DNA of 64,000 bases from Cupriavidus sp. IDO (GTDB taxonomy: Bacteria; Pseudomonadota; Gammaproteobacteria; Burkholderiales; Burkholderiaceae): NCBI RefSeq assembly GCF_000812465.1, contig NZ_JWMA01000034.1, forward strand, positions 1-64,000, read 5' to 3'. Shown in pieces: positions 37,977-46,820 of this stretch; position 1 is the stretch's first letter, and each line of letters starts with the position of its first letter. The notes under the pieces were generated by a model. The model saw only the letters and a program-made list of their open reading frames with translations, made no database searches and was not told the DNA's origin. Position numbers and translations under genes: made by a program.

Positions 37977-38569
37977 GACAGTACCCCGATCCTGATCTGC
38001 GTGCTGACCGTACGGCGGTACGCGTCATTCCCGTACTGACCCTGCCCGCAGGGCAGCGACGGGACCACCGTCGTGGTCAGTCCTTGCCAGGCTATGGTCA
38101 CCCGGTAGATCTGATTGACCGCGTCGAGGGTCTCGATACAGCCTCGCGCACCGATCATGGCGCCAACCGCCTGGGCGCCACTGGCGCTCTGCCGGACCTC
38201 GGCACTACCTAGCAACGCGGTATTCCAGGCCAGGAGATCGGCGTTCGCCATGGCCTGCTGTGCCGCCGATCCCTGCGTGCATGCGGCCGGGGCCGCAGCA
38301 CCGGTTCCGAGGCTCATGCCCGTGGCACCGTTCGCGTAGCAGGTGGCAACCTGCCGGTTAGCGTTGAGCCTGGTTGCCATGTCCTGCAGCAGCGCAATGG
38401 CCTGAACACGCTGGTACGACTCCATTTCCGTCTGGCTGGAGCGTGCGATCAGCCCTGCTGTGCCGAGCAGGGCAACCAGCAGTATCACCACTGCGATCAG
38501 CACCTCGATCAGCAGGAAGCCCCGCTGTGCGCCGGTGCGCATGGCAGCGCTCCGTTTCGCGCGTCTCAT
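37973..38569 (-). CDS. pilV: PilV-like minor pilin
   Basis: 198 residues from the ATG at 38567-38569, overlapping the fimT stop (ATGA). Leader MRRAKRSAAMRTGAQRG, then FLLIEVLIAVVILLVALLG. The Cys-rich C-terminal part (CYANG, CTQG, GCIE, PCGQG) fits PilV. A much longer frame runs upstream opposite fimT, but it is only open because of base composition and lies before the leader. Confidence 0.92.
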   Translation of the reverse strand: MRRAKRSAAMRTGAQRGFLLIEVLIAVVILLVALLGTAGLIARSSQTEMESYQRVQAIALLQDMATRLNANRQVATCYANGATGMSLGTGAAAPAACTQGSAAQQAMANADLLAWNTALLGSAEVRQSASGAQAVGAMIGARGCIETLDAVNQIYRVTIAWQGLTTTVVPSLPCGQGQYGNDAYRRTVSTQIRIGVLS

Positions 38570-39087
38570 GTGCAGGCTCCCGTTGACGATGCCACGCGGC
38601 CGGTCGCGCTGATCTGCACGCAGACCGTGGAAGCATTGGATGCACCGGTGGATGGCGCCACCTGGAAAGTCAGTGCCCCACCCGTAAGGCGCCCATCGTT
38701 GCCGACGCTCAGCGTGTTGCCACCGCTGGCTACGATCGACAGGCCCTGATAGGCCCCGAAGCTGCGGACGGTTTCGGCTCCCGCCGCAACGGTCCAGCCG
38801 CCAGTCCACGCCGTGCCAGTGGCCGCCACGCTGACGGTTGCGTTGCGTTTGACGGCTTCGCTCCGTGCCAGCAGCAGGGACGACGACAGGTCCAGCGCCG
38901 CGCCCCGGACCCGCTGCTGGGCGAGCATCGATGAGAAGGACGGCGCCGCCGCGAATGCGACAATCGCGAGCACCACCACGGCGGTCATCAGCTCGATCAG
39001 GGTGAAGCCGGCGTGAGCCGGGCGTCGGCCAGGCGCAGCAGTAGCGCCACCAGCGCGGGATGCCATGAACGGTGCGCGGGCTGGCAT
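38566..39087 (-). CDS. fimT: FimT/GspH-type pseudopilin
   Basis: 173 residues from the ATG at 39085-39087, two bases after the pilE-like stop. A long basic leader (27 residues, ending HAG) precedes FTLIELMTAVVVLAIVAFAA. The GspH/FimT domain follows (LLLARSEAVKRN, VCVQISATGRVASSTG). FimT homologues help pilus assembly and in some species bind DNA for natural transformation. Whether this one does is unknown. Confidence 0.9.
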   Translation of the reverse strand: MPARAPFMASRAGGATAAPGRRPAHAGFTLIELMTAVVVLAIVAFAAAPSFSSMLAQQRVRGAALDLSSSLLLARSEAVKRNATVSVAATGTAWTGGWTVAAGAETVRSFGAYQGLSIVASGGNTLSVGNDGRLTGGALTFQVAPSTGASNASTVCVQISATGRVASSTGACT

Positions 39088-39089
39088 GG

Positions 39090-39530
39090 TCAGTTCCAGC
39101 AGTTGGTGCCGCTGCCCGAGGCAGACTTGACGCCTGCATTGGTCAGCGTGAGGGTGCCGCACGCCGTATCGCCGCTGAGCTGAGAACCCGTCGGGGTAGC
39201 TTTGATGTTGTAGCCTGCTGGCGGTCCGGCGACGATGGCGGTCGTGACGCCGTAGTGCGACCCGACGCTGGAGGGCACGGTTGTGTACCCCAGCGTTGCC
39301 ATATCGGGAGCGTAGGCGCGGTTGTCAACCAGATAACGTTCCTGCGCGCCGGAGACCTCAAGCATGAAAGCCTCGGCCGCAGCCCGGTTGGAGCGCAGGA
39401 CGTAACGCGTATAGGAGGGAATTGCGACCGACGCGAGGATGGCAATGATCGCCACGGTGATCATCACTTCGATCAGCGTGAACCCATGCACCGCTCCGGC
39501 GCCGCGCAGGCGCCCGCGCCGGCATCGCAT
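39090..39530 (-). CDS. pilE: PilE-like type IV minor pilin
   Basis: 146 residues from the ATG at 39528-39530. Leader MRCRRGRLRGAGAVHG cut after Gly16, then FTLIEVMITVAIIAILASVA with Glu at mature position 5, and the pilin box YLVDNRAYAPDMATLGY. A C-terminal Cys pair (TACGT and NCWN) closes a D-loop. The length and place at the head of the operon fit the minor pilin PilE rather than the major pilin. The frame is open back to 39662, but nothing upstream looks like a leader. Confidence 0.9.
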   Translation of the reverse strand: MRCRRGRLRGAGAVHGFTLIEVMITVAIIAILASVAIPSYTRYVLRSNRAAAEAFMLEVSGAQERYLVDNRAYAPDMATLGYTTVPSSVGSHYGVTTAIVAGPPAGYNIKATPTGSQLSGDTACGTLTLTNAGVKSASGSGTNCWN

Positions 39531-39682
39531 GCCGGTGGACCCAACTTCCCCAATGACCCGAAACGACAGATTGACCTGATTGACCCTTCCGTCGTGTCGC
39601 ACTGCAGGGCTTCTATGTCCCATGCTCGCGCTCCAATTTTCTTTATGCTCCGGGCGACCCATTCCCGGATGCTATGGCGCGA

Positions 39683-39712
39683 AGTGTAAGTTACGAAATT
39701 GAAAAGCGTCAA
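39683..39712 (-). promoter_or_regulatory. Candidate sigma-70 promoter of the minor pilin operon
   Basis: Read on the minus strand: TTGACG (39707-39712), an 18-base spacer, then TACACT (39683-39688). It lies about 150 bp upstream of the first pilin gene in an AT-richer patch. The sequence match is good; no start site is known. Confidence 0.55.
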
Positions 39713-39816
39713 AGTAATTGGTGGGGCTTGCGCGTCGCGTTGCGACGAGCCGACAGACAATTAGCCGTCACCCGGCGAATGCAGCCGCATAGACGTGCCG
39801 CATTCGCCTCATTCCT

Positions 39817-41145
39817 TCAGGCACCAGGCAGCACCGCCCGCACGGCATCGCCGAAACGCTCCACGATGCGGTCGATGTCCTGCGCCGTACAGATGAACGG
39901 TGGCGCAAACAGCACATGGTCGCCGTGCACTCCGTCGACGGTGCCACCCATCGGGTAGACCAGCAGTCCATGCTTCATGGCCGCGGCCTTGAGGCGGGCG
40001 TGGGTCTTGAGCGCCGGATCGAGCGTGGCCCTGGTGCCTTGGTCGGCCACGAACTCGACGCCGACGAACAGGCCACGGCCGCGGATGTCGCCGAGGTTCG
40101 GATGATCGCCGAGAGACTCGCGCAGGCGCGCGCGCAGTTGCTCGCCGCGGGCGCGTACGTTGGTCAGCAGGTCTTCCTCGGCAATCGTGCGTTGCACCGC
40201 CAGTGCCGCCGCGCAGGCGGTGGCGTGGCCGATGTAGGTGTGGCCGTGCTGGAAGAAGCCGCTGCCGGCGACGATCGTTTCATAGATCCGGCGCGTCGAC
40301 AGCATCGCGCCGATCGGCTGGTAGCCGGCCCCGAGGCCCTTGGCGATGGTGACGATATCAGGCACCACGCCGTCTTCCTCGCAGGCGAACAGGTAGCCGG
40401 TGCGGCCCATGCCGGACATCACCTCGTCCAGGATCAGCAGCACGCCGTACTTGTCGCACACCGCGCGGATGCGCTTCAGGTAATCGCCCACCGGCGGCAC
40501 CGCGCCGGCGGTGGCGCCGACCACGGTTTCCGCTACGAAAGCGGCGACGGTGTCGGGGCCCAGTTCGAGGATCTTGGCCTCCAGTTCATCGGCCAGACGT
40601 TGCGCGTATTGCTGGTCGGTCTCGCCGGCTGCCTGGTCGCGGTAGGCGTAGCACGGCGACACATGGTGCGCCGGCACCAGCAGCGGCAGGAAGGGCTCGC
40701 GGCGCCAGGCATTGCCGCCGATGGCCAGCGCGCCCAGCGTGTTGCCGTGGTAGCTCTGGCGGCGCGCGATGAAATGCCGGCGGCAGCCCTGCCCCAGTTC
40801 GACGAAGTACTGGCGGGCCAGCTTGAGCGCGGCTTCGACCGCCTCGGAGCCGCCCGAGACAAAGTAGACGTGGTCCAGGTCGCCAGGGGCAGCCTGCGCC
40901 AGCGTTTCAGCCAGCGTCTCGGACACCTCGGTCGTGAAAAACGACGTATGCGCGTAAGCGATGCTGTCCAGTTGCGCCTTGATCGCCTCGATCACGCGCG
41001 GGTGACCGTGGCCGAGGCACGAGACGGCCGCGCCGCCGGAAGCGTCCAGGTAGCGCCGGCCCTCGCTGTCAGTCAGTTCGATTCCCTTGCCGGCGACCGC
41101 CACGGGCAGTGTCTGGCGCGGATTGCGGTGGAATACGTGGGTCAT
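39817..41145 (-). CDS. Class III aminotransferase (omega-amino acid type)
   Basis: 442 residues from the ATG at 41143-41145 (MTHVFHRNPRQ). PLP lysine Lys269 in TIAKGLGAGYQPIGA, with LLILDEVMSGMGRTG before it and YVSGGSEAVEAALKLARQ (key part SGGSEAVE) for phosphate binding. Such enzymes move amino groups from omega-amino acids, diamines or beta-amino acids to pyruvate or 2-oxoglutarate. It is divergent from the RpiR-type regulator, whose candidate binding motif lies in the shared intergenic region. Confidence 0.92.
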   Translation of the reverse strand: MTHVFHRNPRQTLPVAVAGKGIELTDSEGRRYLDASGGAAVSCLGHGHPRVIEAIKAQLDSIAYAHTSFFTTEVSETLAETLAQAAPGDLDHVYFVSGGSEAVEAALKLARQYFVELGQGCRRHFIARRQSYHGNTLGALAIGGNAWRREPFLPLLVPAHHVSPCYAYRDQAAGETDQQYAQRLADELEAKILELGPDTVAAFVAETVVGATAGAVPPVGDYLKRIRAVCDKYGVLLILDEVMSGMGRTGYLFACEEDGVVPDIVTIAKGLGAGYQPIGAMLSTRRIYETIVAGSGFFQHGHTYIGHATACAAALAVQRTIAEEDLLTNVRARGEQLRARLRESLGDHPNLGDIRGRGLFVGVEFVADQGTRATLDPALKTHARLKAAAMKHGLLVYPMGGTVDGVHGDHVLFAPPFICTAQDIDRIVERFGDAVRAVLPGA

Positions 41146-41273
41146 GGTGATTGCCGGATTCAAAGTCTGTCGGTGAAACTGCCGCCTCGCCTTACAGCTT
41201 TCGGAGGGAAAGTCGTTATCCACGGGGGGCGGCACATAGACGGCAGTATAAGAAATCCAGCCCCCGGTTTGCA

Positions 41274-41286
41274 ACATATGTTTCAT
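41274..41286 (-). promoter_or_regulatory. 13-bp motif, copy 1 (candidate RpiR-type operator)
   Basis: On the minus strand this reads ATGAAACATATGT. It lies 128 bp before the aminotransferase start and about 155 bp before the regulator start. The core with its next base pair is the palindrome AACATATGTT (41273-41282). The same 13 bases occur upstream of the binding-protein gene at 43377-43389. Confidence 0.5.
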
Positions 41287-41439
41287 CTAATCGGATCCGG
41301 AACCGAACGAATCTGATCATGTGAGCACCCCGCCGCAAGCTGGCGGCATCGTGATCTGGCGCACAGTCCATGCGGGCGGGTGATGCCGGGGCAAGCACAG
41401 CTGTGCAACAATCGTTACAACACCGAACCCGGAGTACCA

Positions 41440-42333
41440 ATGCCGCCCGAGAGCACCCGTCCACCGCAAGACCTGGAGTCCTTGCTTGCGCATCTGCGCG
41501 CCAGTTTCCCCACGCTAAGCACGCAGTTCCAGAGCGGCGCGCGCTACCTGCTGGACCACCCACAGGAGGTGCCGGTGCTGTCGATGCGCAAGATTGCCGT
41601 CAGCGCCGGTGTGCAGCCGGCTACGCTGGTGCGCCTGTCGCAGCATCTCGGCTTCGAGGGCTGGCAGGGGTTGCGCGAGCTGTTTGTCGATGCCCTGCGC
41701 GGCGGTTCCCAGCCATACGCGCGGCGGGCCCGCAAGGTGGTGCGCGAGAGCGGATCCAGCCGCATGCTGGCCGAGATGCTCGACGCGCAGCATCACAACC
41801 TCGACATGATCGCGAGCAGCAACGACAAGGCGCTGACGCAGGCGGCCGAGATGCTGGCCGCGGCGGCCAGCGTGCATATCGCGGGCTTCCGCTCCTGCTT
41901 CCCGATCGCCTTCACCTTCCACTACGTCTATCGCCTCTTCCGCAGCTCGGTGCACCTGATCCGCGGCGAAGCCGGCACGCTGGAAATGGAGCTGCGCGCG
42001 CTGGCGCCGAAGGACGCGGTGGTGGTGACGAGCTTCGCGCCGTATTCGCAGGAAAGCATCCGCGTGGCCACCGCCGCGCGCGAGGCCGGCTGCAAGGTAA
42101 TCGCCCTGACCGACAGCACGGTGGCGCCGATTGCGCTGGCGGCCGACTGCACGCTGCTGTTCTCGGTAGAAAGCCCGTCGTTCTTCCCGTCGATCACCGC
42201 AGGCATCGCCACGGTCGAGGCGCTGGTCGAGCAGCTGCTGGCCCGCAAGGGCAAGGGTGCCATCCGCGCGCTGGAGCAGGCCGAGGGCGAACTCCACCGG
42301 ACCGGCGCCTATGTACCGGCCGAGCGGACTTAG
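41440..42333 (+). CDS. MurR/RpiR family transcriptional regulator
   Basis: 297 residues from the ATG at 41440, which has GGAG five bases upstream; an in-frame start at 41380 lacks one. The N-terminal HTH_6 domain has its helix-turn-helix at about 48-71 (SMRKIAVSAGVQPATLVRLS). The SIS domain (about 125-265; VHIAGFRSCFPIAFTF, FAPYSQESIRVA, ALTDSTVAPIA) binds a phosphosugar or related effector. The neighbours are amino-acid genes, so the effector may be a metabolite of amino-acid or amino-sugar breakdown. It probably controls both flanking genes. Confidence 0.93.
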   Translation: MPPESTRPPQDLESLLAHLRASFPTLSTQFQSGARYLLDHPQEVPVLSMRKIAVSAGVQPATLVRLSQHLGFEGWQGLRELFVDALRGGSQPYARRARKVVRESGSSRMLAEMLDAQHHNLDMIASSNDKALTQAAEMLAAAASVHIAGFRSCFPIAFTFHYVYRLFRSSVHLIRGEAGTLEMELRALAPKDAVVVTSFAPYSQESIRVATAAREAGCKVIALTDSTVAPIALAADCTLLFSVESPSFFPSITAGIATVEALVEQLLARKGKGAIRALEQAEGELHRTGAYVPAERT

Positions 42334-42360
42334 AGCCCGTTGCATAGCGAAATGGGCTCT
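42332..42360. terminator. Stem-loop between the convergent regulator and binding-protein genes
   Basis: AGAGCCCGTT pairs with AATGGGCTCT (one G-T pair), loop of 9 bases. It overlaps the regulator stop codon and lies 16 bp from the end of the convergent gene. There is no long T-run on either side, so termination is likely but weakly supported. Confidence 0.5.
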
Positions 42361-42375
42361 TAGCCTGCCCTTCGC

Positions 42376-43287
42376 TTACTCAAATGCTTCGTCATTCGGA
42401 TTGGCGTAGGCCTTCTTCAACGGCTCGCTCATCGGCAGCTCGAAGTTGATCTGCTTGGGCGGCACCGGCGCGGCGAACCACTTCGCGTAGAGCTTGTTGA
42501 TCTCGCCGCTCTTCATCAGGCCGGTCATCGCGCCGTCCACCACCTGCTTGAAGCCCGGGTCGTCCTTGCGCATCATGAATGCGTAAGCCTCGAACGACTG
42601 CGGCGTGCCGACCACTACCCACTCGGATGGGTTCGGCGCCAGCGTGCGCGCACCGGACAGCAGCACGTCGTCCATCATGAACGCCGCCACGCGGCCCGAC
42701 TGCAGGATCAGGAAGGACTCGCCGTAATCCTTGGCGCTCTGGATGGTGATATTGGCCTTCTTCTCGTCATTCAGGCGGCGCAGGATGCGTTCCGAGGTGG
42801 TGCCGGCGTTAGTCACCACGGACTTGCCGGACAGGTCCGGGAAGTCGTGCACGGGGCTGCCCTTCTTCACCAGCAGCCGCGTACCGGCGACGAAGAACGT
42901 CGTCGAGAACGCCACCTGCTGCTGGCGCGACTTCAGGTTGGTGGTCACGCCGCATTCAAGGTCTACCGTGCCATTCTGCACCAGCGAGATCCGGTTCTGG
43001 GAGGTCACCGGCACCATGTGCACCTGCAGGTTCGGCGTGCCGGTCTGGCGTTTGACCTCATCCACCACGCGGTCGCAGATGTCCTGCGAAAAGCCGATGA
43101 CCTTCTGGTTGCTGTCGTAGTACGAGAACGGAATCGAGGAAGTCCGGTGGCCGATGGCGATCGTGCCGGACGACTTGATCTTGCTGAGCGTCGGACTGCT
43201 GGCAACGTCCACGGCCTGTGCGGCACCGGTGCACAGGACGGTTCCCGCCAGGGTCAGGCTCAGGCAGGTGGCTTTCACGGCATTCAT
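42376..43287 (-). CDS. Amino-acid ABC transporter periplasmic binding protein (GltI-like)
   Basis: 303 residues with a signal peptide (about 1-25, ending GAAQA). SBP_bac_3 features: GTIAIGHRTSSIPFSYYD, VIGFSQDICDRVV, and GTVDLECGVTTNLKSRQQQV (key part DLECGVTTN). The GltI type binds glutamate, aspartate or related acids. No permease or ATPase gene is nearby, so it must use a transporter encoded elsewhere. A copy of the 13-bp motif lies 90 bp upstream. Confidence 0.92.
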   Translation of the reverse strand: MNAVKATCLSLTLAGTVLCTGAAQAVDVASSPTLSKIKSSGTIAIGHRTSSIPFSYYDSNQKVIGFSQDICDRVVDEVKRQTGTPNLQVHMVPVTSQNRISLVQNGTVDLECGVTTNLKSRQQQVAFSTTFFVAGTRLLVKKGSPVHDFPDLSGKSVVTNAGTTSERILRRLNDEKKANITIQSAKDYGESFLILQSGRVAAFMMDDVLLSGARTLAPNPSEWVVVGTPQSFEAYAFMMRKDDPGFKQVVDGAMTGLMKSGEINKLYAKWFAAPVPPKQINFELPMSEPLKKAYANPNDEAFE

Positions 43288-43376
43288 ACGGACTCCCTTG
43301 AAGTAGCGTTCACGCGATTCGCCATCGCATTGGAAATGCTAGCCAATGAGCAACAAGTGTTCCATCATGGAATACC

Positions 43377-43389
43377 ATGAAACATATGT
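43377..43389 (+). promoter_or_regulatory. 13-bp motif, copy 2 (candidate RpiR-type operator)
   Basis: ATGAAACATATGT, identical to the copy at 41274-41286 and 90 bp upstream of the binding-protein start. Next to it is a second dyad, TTCCAT-C-ATGGAA (43360-43372). Both sit in an AT-rich patch likely to hold the promoter. Confidence 0.5.
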
Positions 43390-43571
43390 ATTTTTGCCGG
43401 GCACGGTGAAACAATGCGGTCACCGGGAAGGCGTTGGGCGCCGGGTTGGGGCATCGGCCCTGATGTTGTGCAGCGAAGCTTGGGAGCGTCTGCCGTACGG
43501 CAGGAAGGGCGGGAGGGGAAAACCGGACGGCGGTTGATGCCGCCATCCGTCATGAGCGCGCTACGGCAGCG

Positions 43572-43922
43572 CTACGGCGTGCACTTCGCCTTGTAGGCTT
43601 CCTGCAGTTCCTTGCGGGGACGGTTCCGCTGGAGTTCGGGCATCGTGCGGCCCTGCGCGGTCTCGATTCCCTGCCCGGTGGTCTTGTACTCGCGCTTGGG
43701 CGCGCCGCCGATTTGGGCCGCCAGCTCGCGGCACTCGGCGGAATCGATCTGCGCGCGGGACATCTGGCCCTCCGGGCGATATGGCGTCTCGCCTTGCTGG
43801 ATGGCTTCACCAATGGCGGCCGCTGCGGGATCCTTCGACGGCCCCTGCGCATAGGCGATGCTGGCGGTCGCCAGCGCGACGGCAACGACGATACGGGAAA
43901 GGGTGCCCGGGCGGCTCGGCAT
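43572..43922 (-). CDS. Small periplasmic protein of unknown function
   Basis: 116 residues with a signal peptide (1-25, ending AYA/QG). The mature part is hydrophilic, has two Cys (CRELAAQ and KCTP at the very end) that could form a disulfide, and contains REYKTTGQGIETAQGRTMPEL. I do not recognise a family; similar short Cys-containing exported proteins are common in Burkholderiaceae. AAGGAGTGAGTC lies before the ATG and supports the start. Confidence 0.72.
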   Translation of the reverse strand: MPSRPGTLSRIVVAVALATASIAYAQGPSKDPAAAAIGEAIQQGETPYRPEGQMSRAQIDSAECRELAAQIGGAPKREYKTTGQGIETAQGRTMPELQRNRPRKELQEAYKAKCTP

Positions 43923-44135
43923 GACTCACTCCTTATCTGTTATGAAACTGTAAGGTTGCAAGCTTAATCCCTGGCCGTTTCTCCCGCAGCAATATCGTTG
44001 GCAGCCGGCAGGTTCGCGCATCCCGCCGCCATCGCTGGCGCATTTGATGCGTTCTGCCCAACGCTGCGCGGGTCATCTTGACCAGTCTTGCCATCTCCCT
44101 TGGCTCGCCGGAAACTTCCAGTGTTGCGATATCTG

Positions 44136-44618
44136 CTACAGCCCGGCGCGCCGCTCCGCCTCTTCCTCCTGATCCATATGCCAGTCGCGGCGCATCATCA
44201 CGAAGGTGAAGGAGGTAGACCAGCCGATCAGGATCAGGCCCACCAGCGGCTCGATGCTGGCGATCAGCCGGCTGGCCCCGACCGGATAGATATCGCCCAG
44301 GCTCTGCGTGGTGAATGTCTCCAGCGCGAAATAGATATAGACGAACGGTGACAGCTCGCCTTTCCCGGTCAGCCCGCCCAGCCCCAGCCCGTGATCGCAC
44401 AGCCAGAAGCCCAACGCGAACACCATCGCCTCCAGGCAGTGGACCAGGATAATGCAGACGATCAGGAAGCCGATATTGACCCGCCCGCTCCAGCGCCGCG
44501 GATGCAGACCGGAAAACACGCGCAGCGCCTCGTAATGGATGGCCACCACCGAGACGGTCAGGACGGCAGCAACGAGCAGCGCCAGGGAATAGTGTTCGGC
44601 GGAGGTTTCCATTTGCAT
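44136..44618 (-). CDS. Two-helix ion channel protein (Ion_trans_2 type) with atypical filter
   Basis: 160 residues from the ATG at 44616-44618 (a second ATG at 44612 is possible). Hydrophobic segments lie at about 11-28, 48-74 and 120-141, with a pore helix at about 93-104. The filter reads TTQSLGD (103-109) where potassium channels have T-V-G-Y-G-D, so selectivity may differ. The C-terminus is short and acidic (DQEEEAERR). An ATG at 44681 is within the upstream terminator and is not used. No regulatory domain is present. Confidence 0.82.
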   Translation of the reverse strand: MQMETSAEHYSLALLVAAVLTVSVVAIHYEALRVFSGLHPRRWSGRVNIGFLIVCIILVHCLEAMVFALGFWLCDHGLGLGGLTGKGELSPFVYIYFALETFTTQSLGDIYPVGASRLIASIEPLVGLILIGWSTSFTFVMMRRDWHMDQEEEAERRAGL

Positions 44619-44662
44619 TGCGCTGCCCGTTCGGGGATGGGGACGCCGCAGGGAAAGAAAAA

Positions 44663-44691
44663 ACGCCCTCCAACATAACATTGGAGGGCGT
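44663..44691 (-). terminator. Intrinsic terminator downstream of the collagen-like gene
   Basis: Perfect 11-bp stem ACGCCCTCCAA / TTGGAGGGCGT with a 7-base loop. On the minus strand it is followed by six T and a further TCTTT, a textbook Rho-independent terminator. It lies about 160 bp beyond the collagen-like stop and just before the ion channel gene, so it separates the two. Confidence 0.9.
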
Positions 44692-44849
44692 AGCGGAACA
44701 CCAGGACGCAGTTTCTCGGGTCTGGCGACGATGGCTGGCGGGAATGTCCTGGTGGAGGGAAACCTGTTATTGGTTAAGCCTGTCCGGCCTGGCAGGCATC
44801 AGGGCTCGACCGTCACTCGCCAGGGAACCGCGCCAGAGAATGCGCGCGA

Positions 44850-46301
44850 TCACTTCTTGCAGGACAAGCTGGCGTATAGGCCGCCTTTCCAGTTGAAGTT
44901 TTGATTGCCTGACACCTGGACCTGAAGAATGTCGCTGGCCTTCACAGTACCCGCCGTTGAAAGCGTCGCGGCACAGGTGGGCGAGGTGTCCGTCATCGTG
45001 CAGGTCAGCTCGTTGATCACCACAGGATTGGCATTCGCCCCGCTAGGCGCCAGCTTGAAGACCTTCAACACGTAGTTTGCCGCTGGCGACGAAGTGGGGA
45101 CTGCTCCCGCAAGCTCGCCGGACATCGTCACGGTACTGCAATCCGTGGGCATCATGATGCCGAAGAACGAGTCGCTGCCGGGGCCGCTTAGTGGGATCAG
45201 GCCAGTGCCAGTCAGCGTGCCGACCTTCATGCTCGAATAGGCTCCCGATGAGCTGGAAGGCACATAGAGATTTGTCGTGTAGACAGTGGATCCGGCCGCG
45301 CCGTCAGCTCCTGCAGCGCCAGTCGCCCCTGCGGCCCCCGTGGCCCCCGTGGCCCCCGTGGCTCCCGTGGCTCCCGTGGCTCCCGTCGCTCCCGTCGCTC
45401 CCTGCGCACCATTGACACCGTTGGTGCCGTCCGCCCCAGCCGGGCCCGTCGCACCCGTGGCACCGTCAACGCCATTGGTACCGTTAGTGCCATTTGTGCC
45501 ATCTGCACCGGCAGGTCCGGTCGCACCGGTGGCCCCCGTCGCACCATCAACGCCATTGGTGCCATTTGAGCCATTCGTGCCATCTGCACCTGCAGGTCCG
45601 GTCGCACCGGTGGCCCCCGTCGCACCCGTCGCACCATCAACGCCATTGGTGCCATTTGTACCGTTTGCACCGGCAGACCCTGTCGCACCGGTCGCGCCCG
45701 TCGCACCGTCAACGCCATTGGTGCCATTTGTGCCGTTAGCGCCGGCAGACCCTGTCGCGCCGGTCGCGCCCGTCGCACCAGCAGCCCCTGTCGCGCCAGT
45801 GGCCCCGGTCGCCCCCGCAGGTCCGGTCTGCCCGAGCGGACCAGTCAGGCCGATGAGCGAAGTGCCCGCGGGCCAGGCGCCCGCCGCCTTCGGACCGAAC
45901 AGCATGGTGGTGGTGACATTCAGGTAGAAGTCGCCATTGGCGCCGTCCGCGGCAGTCGGATCGCTGGTACCGTAGCGCAGGGCGGTGCCCGGCTGGCCGG
46001 GCACGCCTTGTGGCCCGACCAGCGAGACGCCGGCAGGCCACGCGCCCTTCGCCTTCGGCCCGTAGAGCGTCGAGGTGGCAGCGTTGAGATAGAAGTCGCC
46101 ATCCGTGCCAATGCTCGCGGTCGGGACCGCAGAGCCGGTCAGGATGGTTTTGCCGTTGGCGCCGGCCGGACCGGTCGCCCCCGGCGTACTGGCGCTCGGC
46201 GCCAGGGCGGTCGAGGAGTCGCCACCGCCGCCGCAGGCGGCCAGGGTCATAGCAAGGCATGCAAGCGGAATCGCCGCCAACTTCATGTCAAGGCGCTTCA
46301 T
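44850..46301 (-). CDS. Collagen-like (Gly-X-Y repeat) surface lipoprotein
   Basis: 483 residues from the ATG at 46299-46301, with an AGGGGGAAA stretch upstream. Lipobox LAAC (Cys23) followed by GGGGDSS. Two copies of a module of about 40 residues ([19 protein letters not shown] and [19 protein letters not shown]), each followed by short collagen runs, precede a Gly-X-Y domain of about 185 residues (about 150-337) rich in GAT, GTN, GVD and GAD triplets. The C-terminal globular domain (about 338-483) has Cys in CSTVTM, LTCTM, TCAAT and LSCKK. It should be an outer membrane-anchored triple-helical fibre; role unknown, possibly adhesion. Confidence 0.9.
   Translation of the reverse strand: MKRLDMKLAAIPLACLAMTLAACGGGGDSSTALAPSASTPGATGPAGANGKTILTGSAVPTASIGTDGDFYLNAATSTLYGPKAKGAWPAGVSLVGPQGVPGQPGTALRYGTSDPTAADGANGDFYLNVTTTMLFGPKAAGAWPAGTSLIGLTGPLGQTGPAGATGATGATGAAGATGATGATGSAGANGTNGTNGVDGATGATGATGSAGANGTNGTNGVDGATGATGATGATGPAGADGTNGSNGTNGVDGATGATGATGPAGADGTNGTNGTNGVDGATGATGPAGADGTNGVNGAQGATGATGATGATGATGATGATGAAGATGAAGADGAAGSTVYTTNLYVPSSSSGAYSSMKVGTLTGTGLIPLSGPGSDSFFGIMMPTDCSTVTMSGELAGAVPTSSPAANYVLKVFKLAPSGANANPVVINELTCTMTDTSPTCAATLSTAGTVKASDILQVQVSGNQNFNWKGGLYASLSCKK
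45403..45830. repeat. Tandem repeats coding the collagen domain
   Basis: Near-identical DNA units begin at 45460, 45541, 45631 and 45703 with GCACCRTCAACGCCATTGGT, so the unit lengths are 81, 90 and 72 bp, all multiples of 9 (one Gly-X-Y triplet is 9 bp). Shorter 9-bp runs of GAT codons flank them. Copy-number change by slippage would keep the frame. Confidence 0.85.
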
Positions 46302-46820
46302 GATCGGATTTCCCCCTTTGTTCTTCGAATTGAATGGCCTTACGAAGATGTAAGACGGGGGCAAATCTATCGCCGCGCATGGCAGCCACTAAATCATGCG
46401 TTCGGATGAGTTGCACAAATCACACCGCGCCCTGGATTTGATGTTTCAAACAGCGCGCTCGCGGCATTTATTCAGGTTTTAAGCGCCGCAGTAATGGAAT
46501 CTGAAAATCGCGCGGCTCTGCTGCCCGGAAAGACCGTGAAAACCGCACGCCGGAACGAAAACCCGCCGAAGCGGCCTTGCTCCGGTCAGCCCGGTTGCGG
46601 GACATGAAGCCCCTGCGCGGAACTCGCGCCACGACAAGTCAATCCCGGCGAAAGTGGGGAAACGCTGGCCCCGCGGAAAGCCTCGCTCAAATGGATGAGA
46701 GTTGAATGAGGCAATTATTTCGAGCCAGGTTTAGAAAAGGATGACTGATGGGGAAAACACCAAGCCGTTAATGCGCGAATTCATAACCCCCAAATGGGTC
46801 AAAATGAAGCATTCCCCCCT
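46302..46820. other. Long intergenic region upstream of the collagen-like gene
   Basis: 519 bp without a convincing gene, between two minus-strand genes. It is less GC-rich than the neighbours, most clearly around 46690-46800, and should hold the promoter of the collagen-like gene and the 3' end of the glycosyltransferase transcript. I see only a small stem near 46787-46800 (ACCC/GGGT) and no strong terminator or known RNA element. Confidence 0.6.

Noticed and set aside
38570..39139. Upstream extension of pilV
   Set aside because: It overlaps fimT in another frame and precedes the prepilin leader, which must be near the N-terminus.
45403..45830. CRISPR-like array
   Set aside because: The regular repeats are in frame, code for Gly-X-Y triplets and have no unique spacers.
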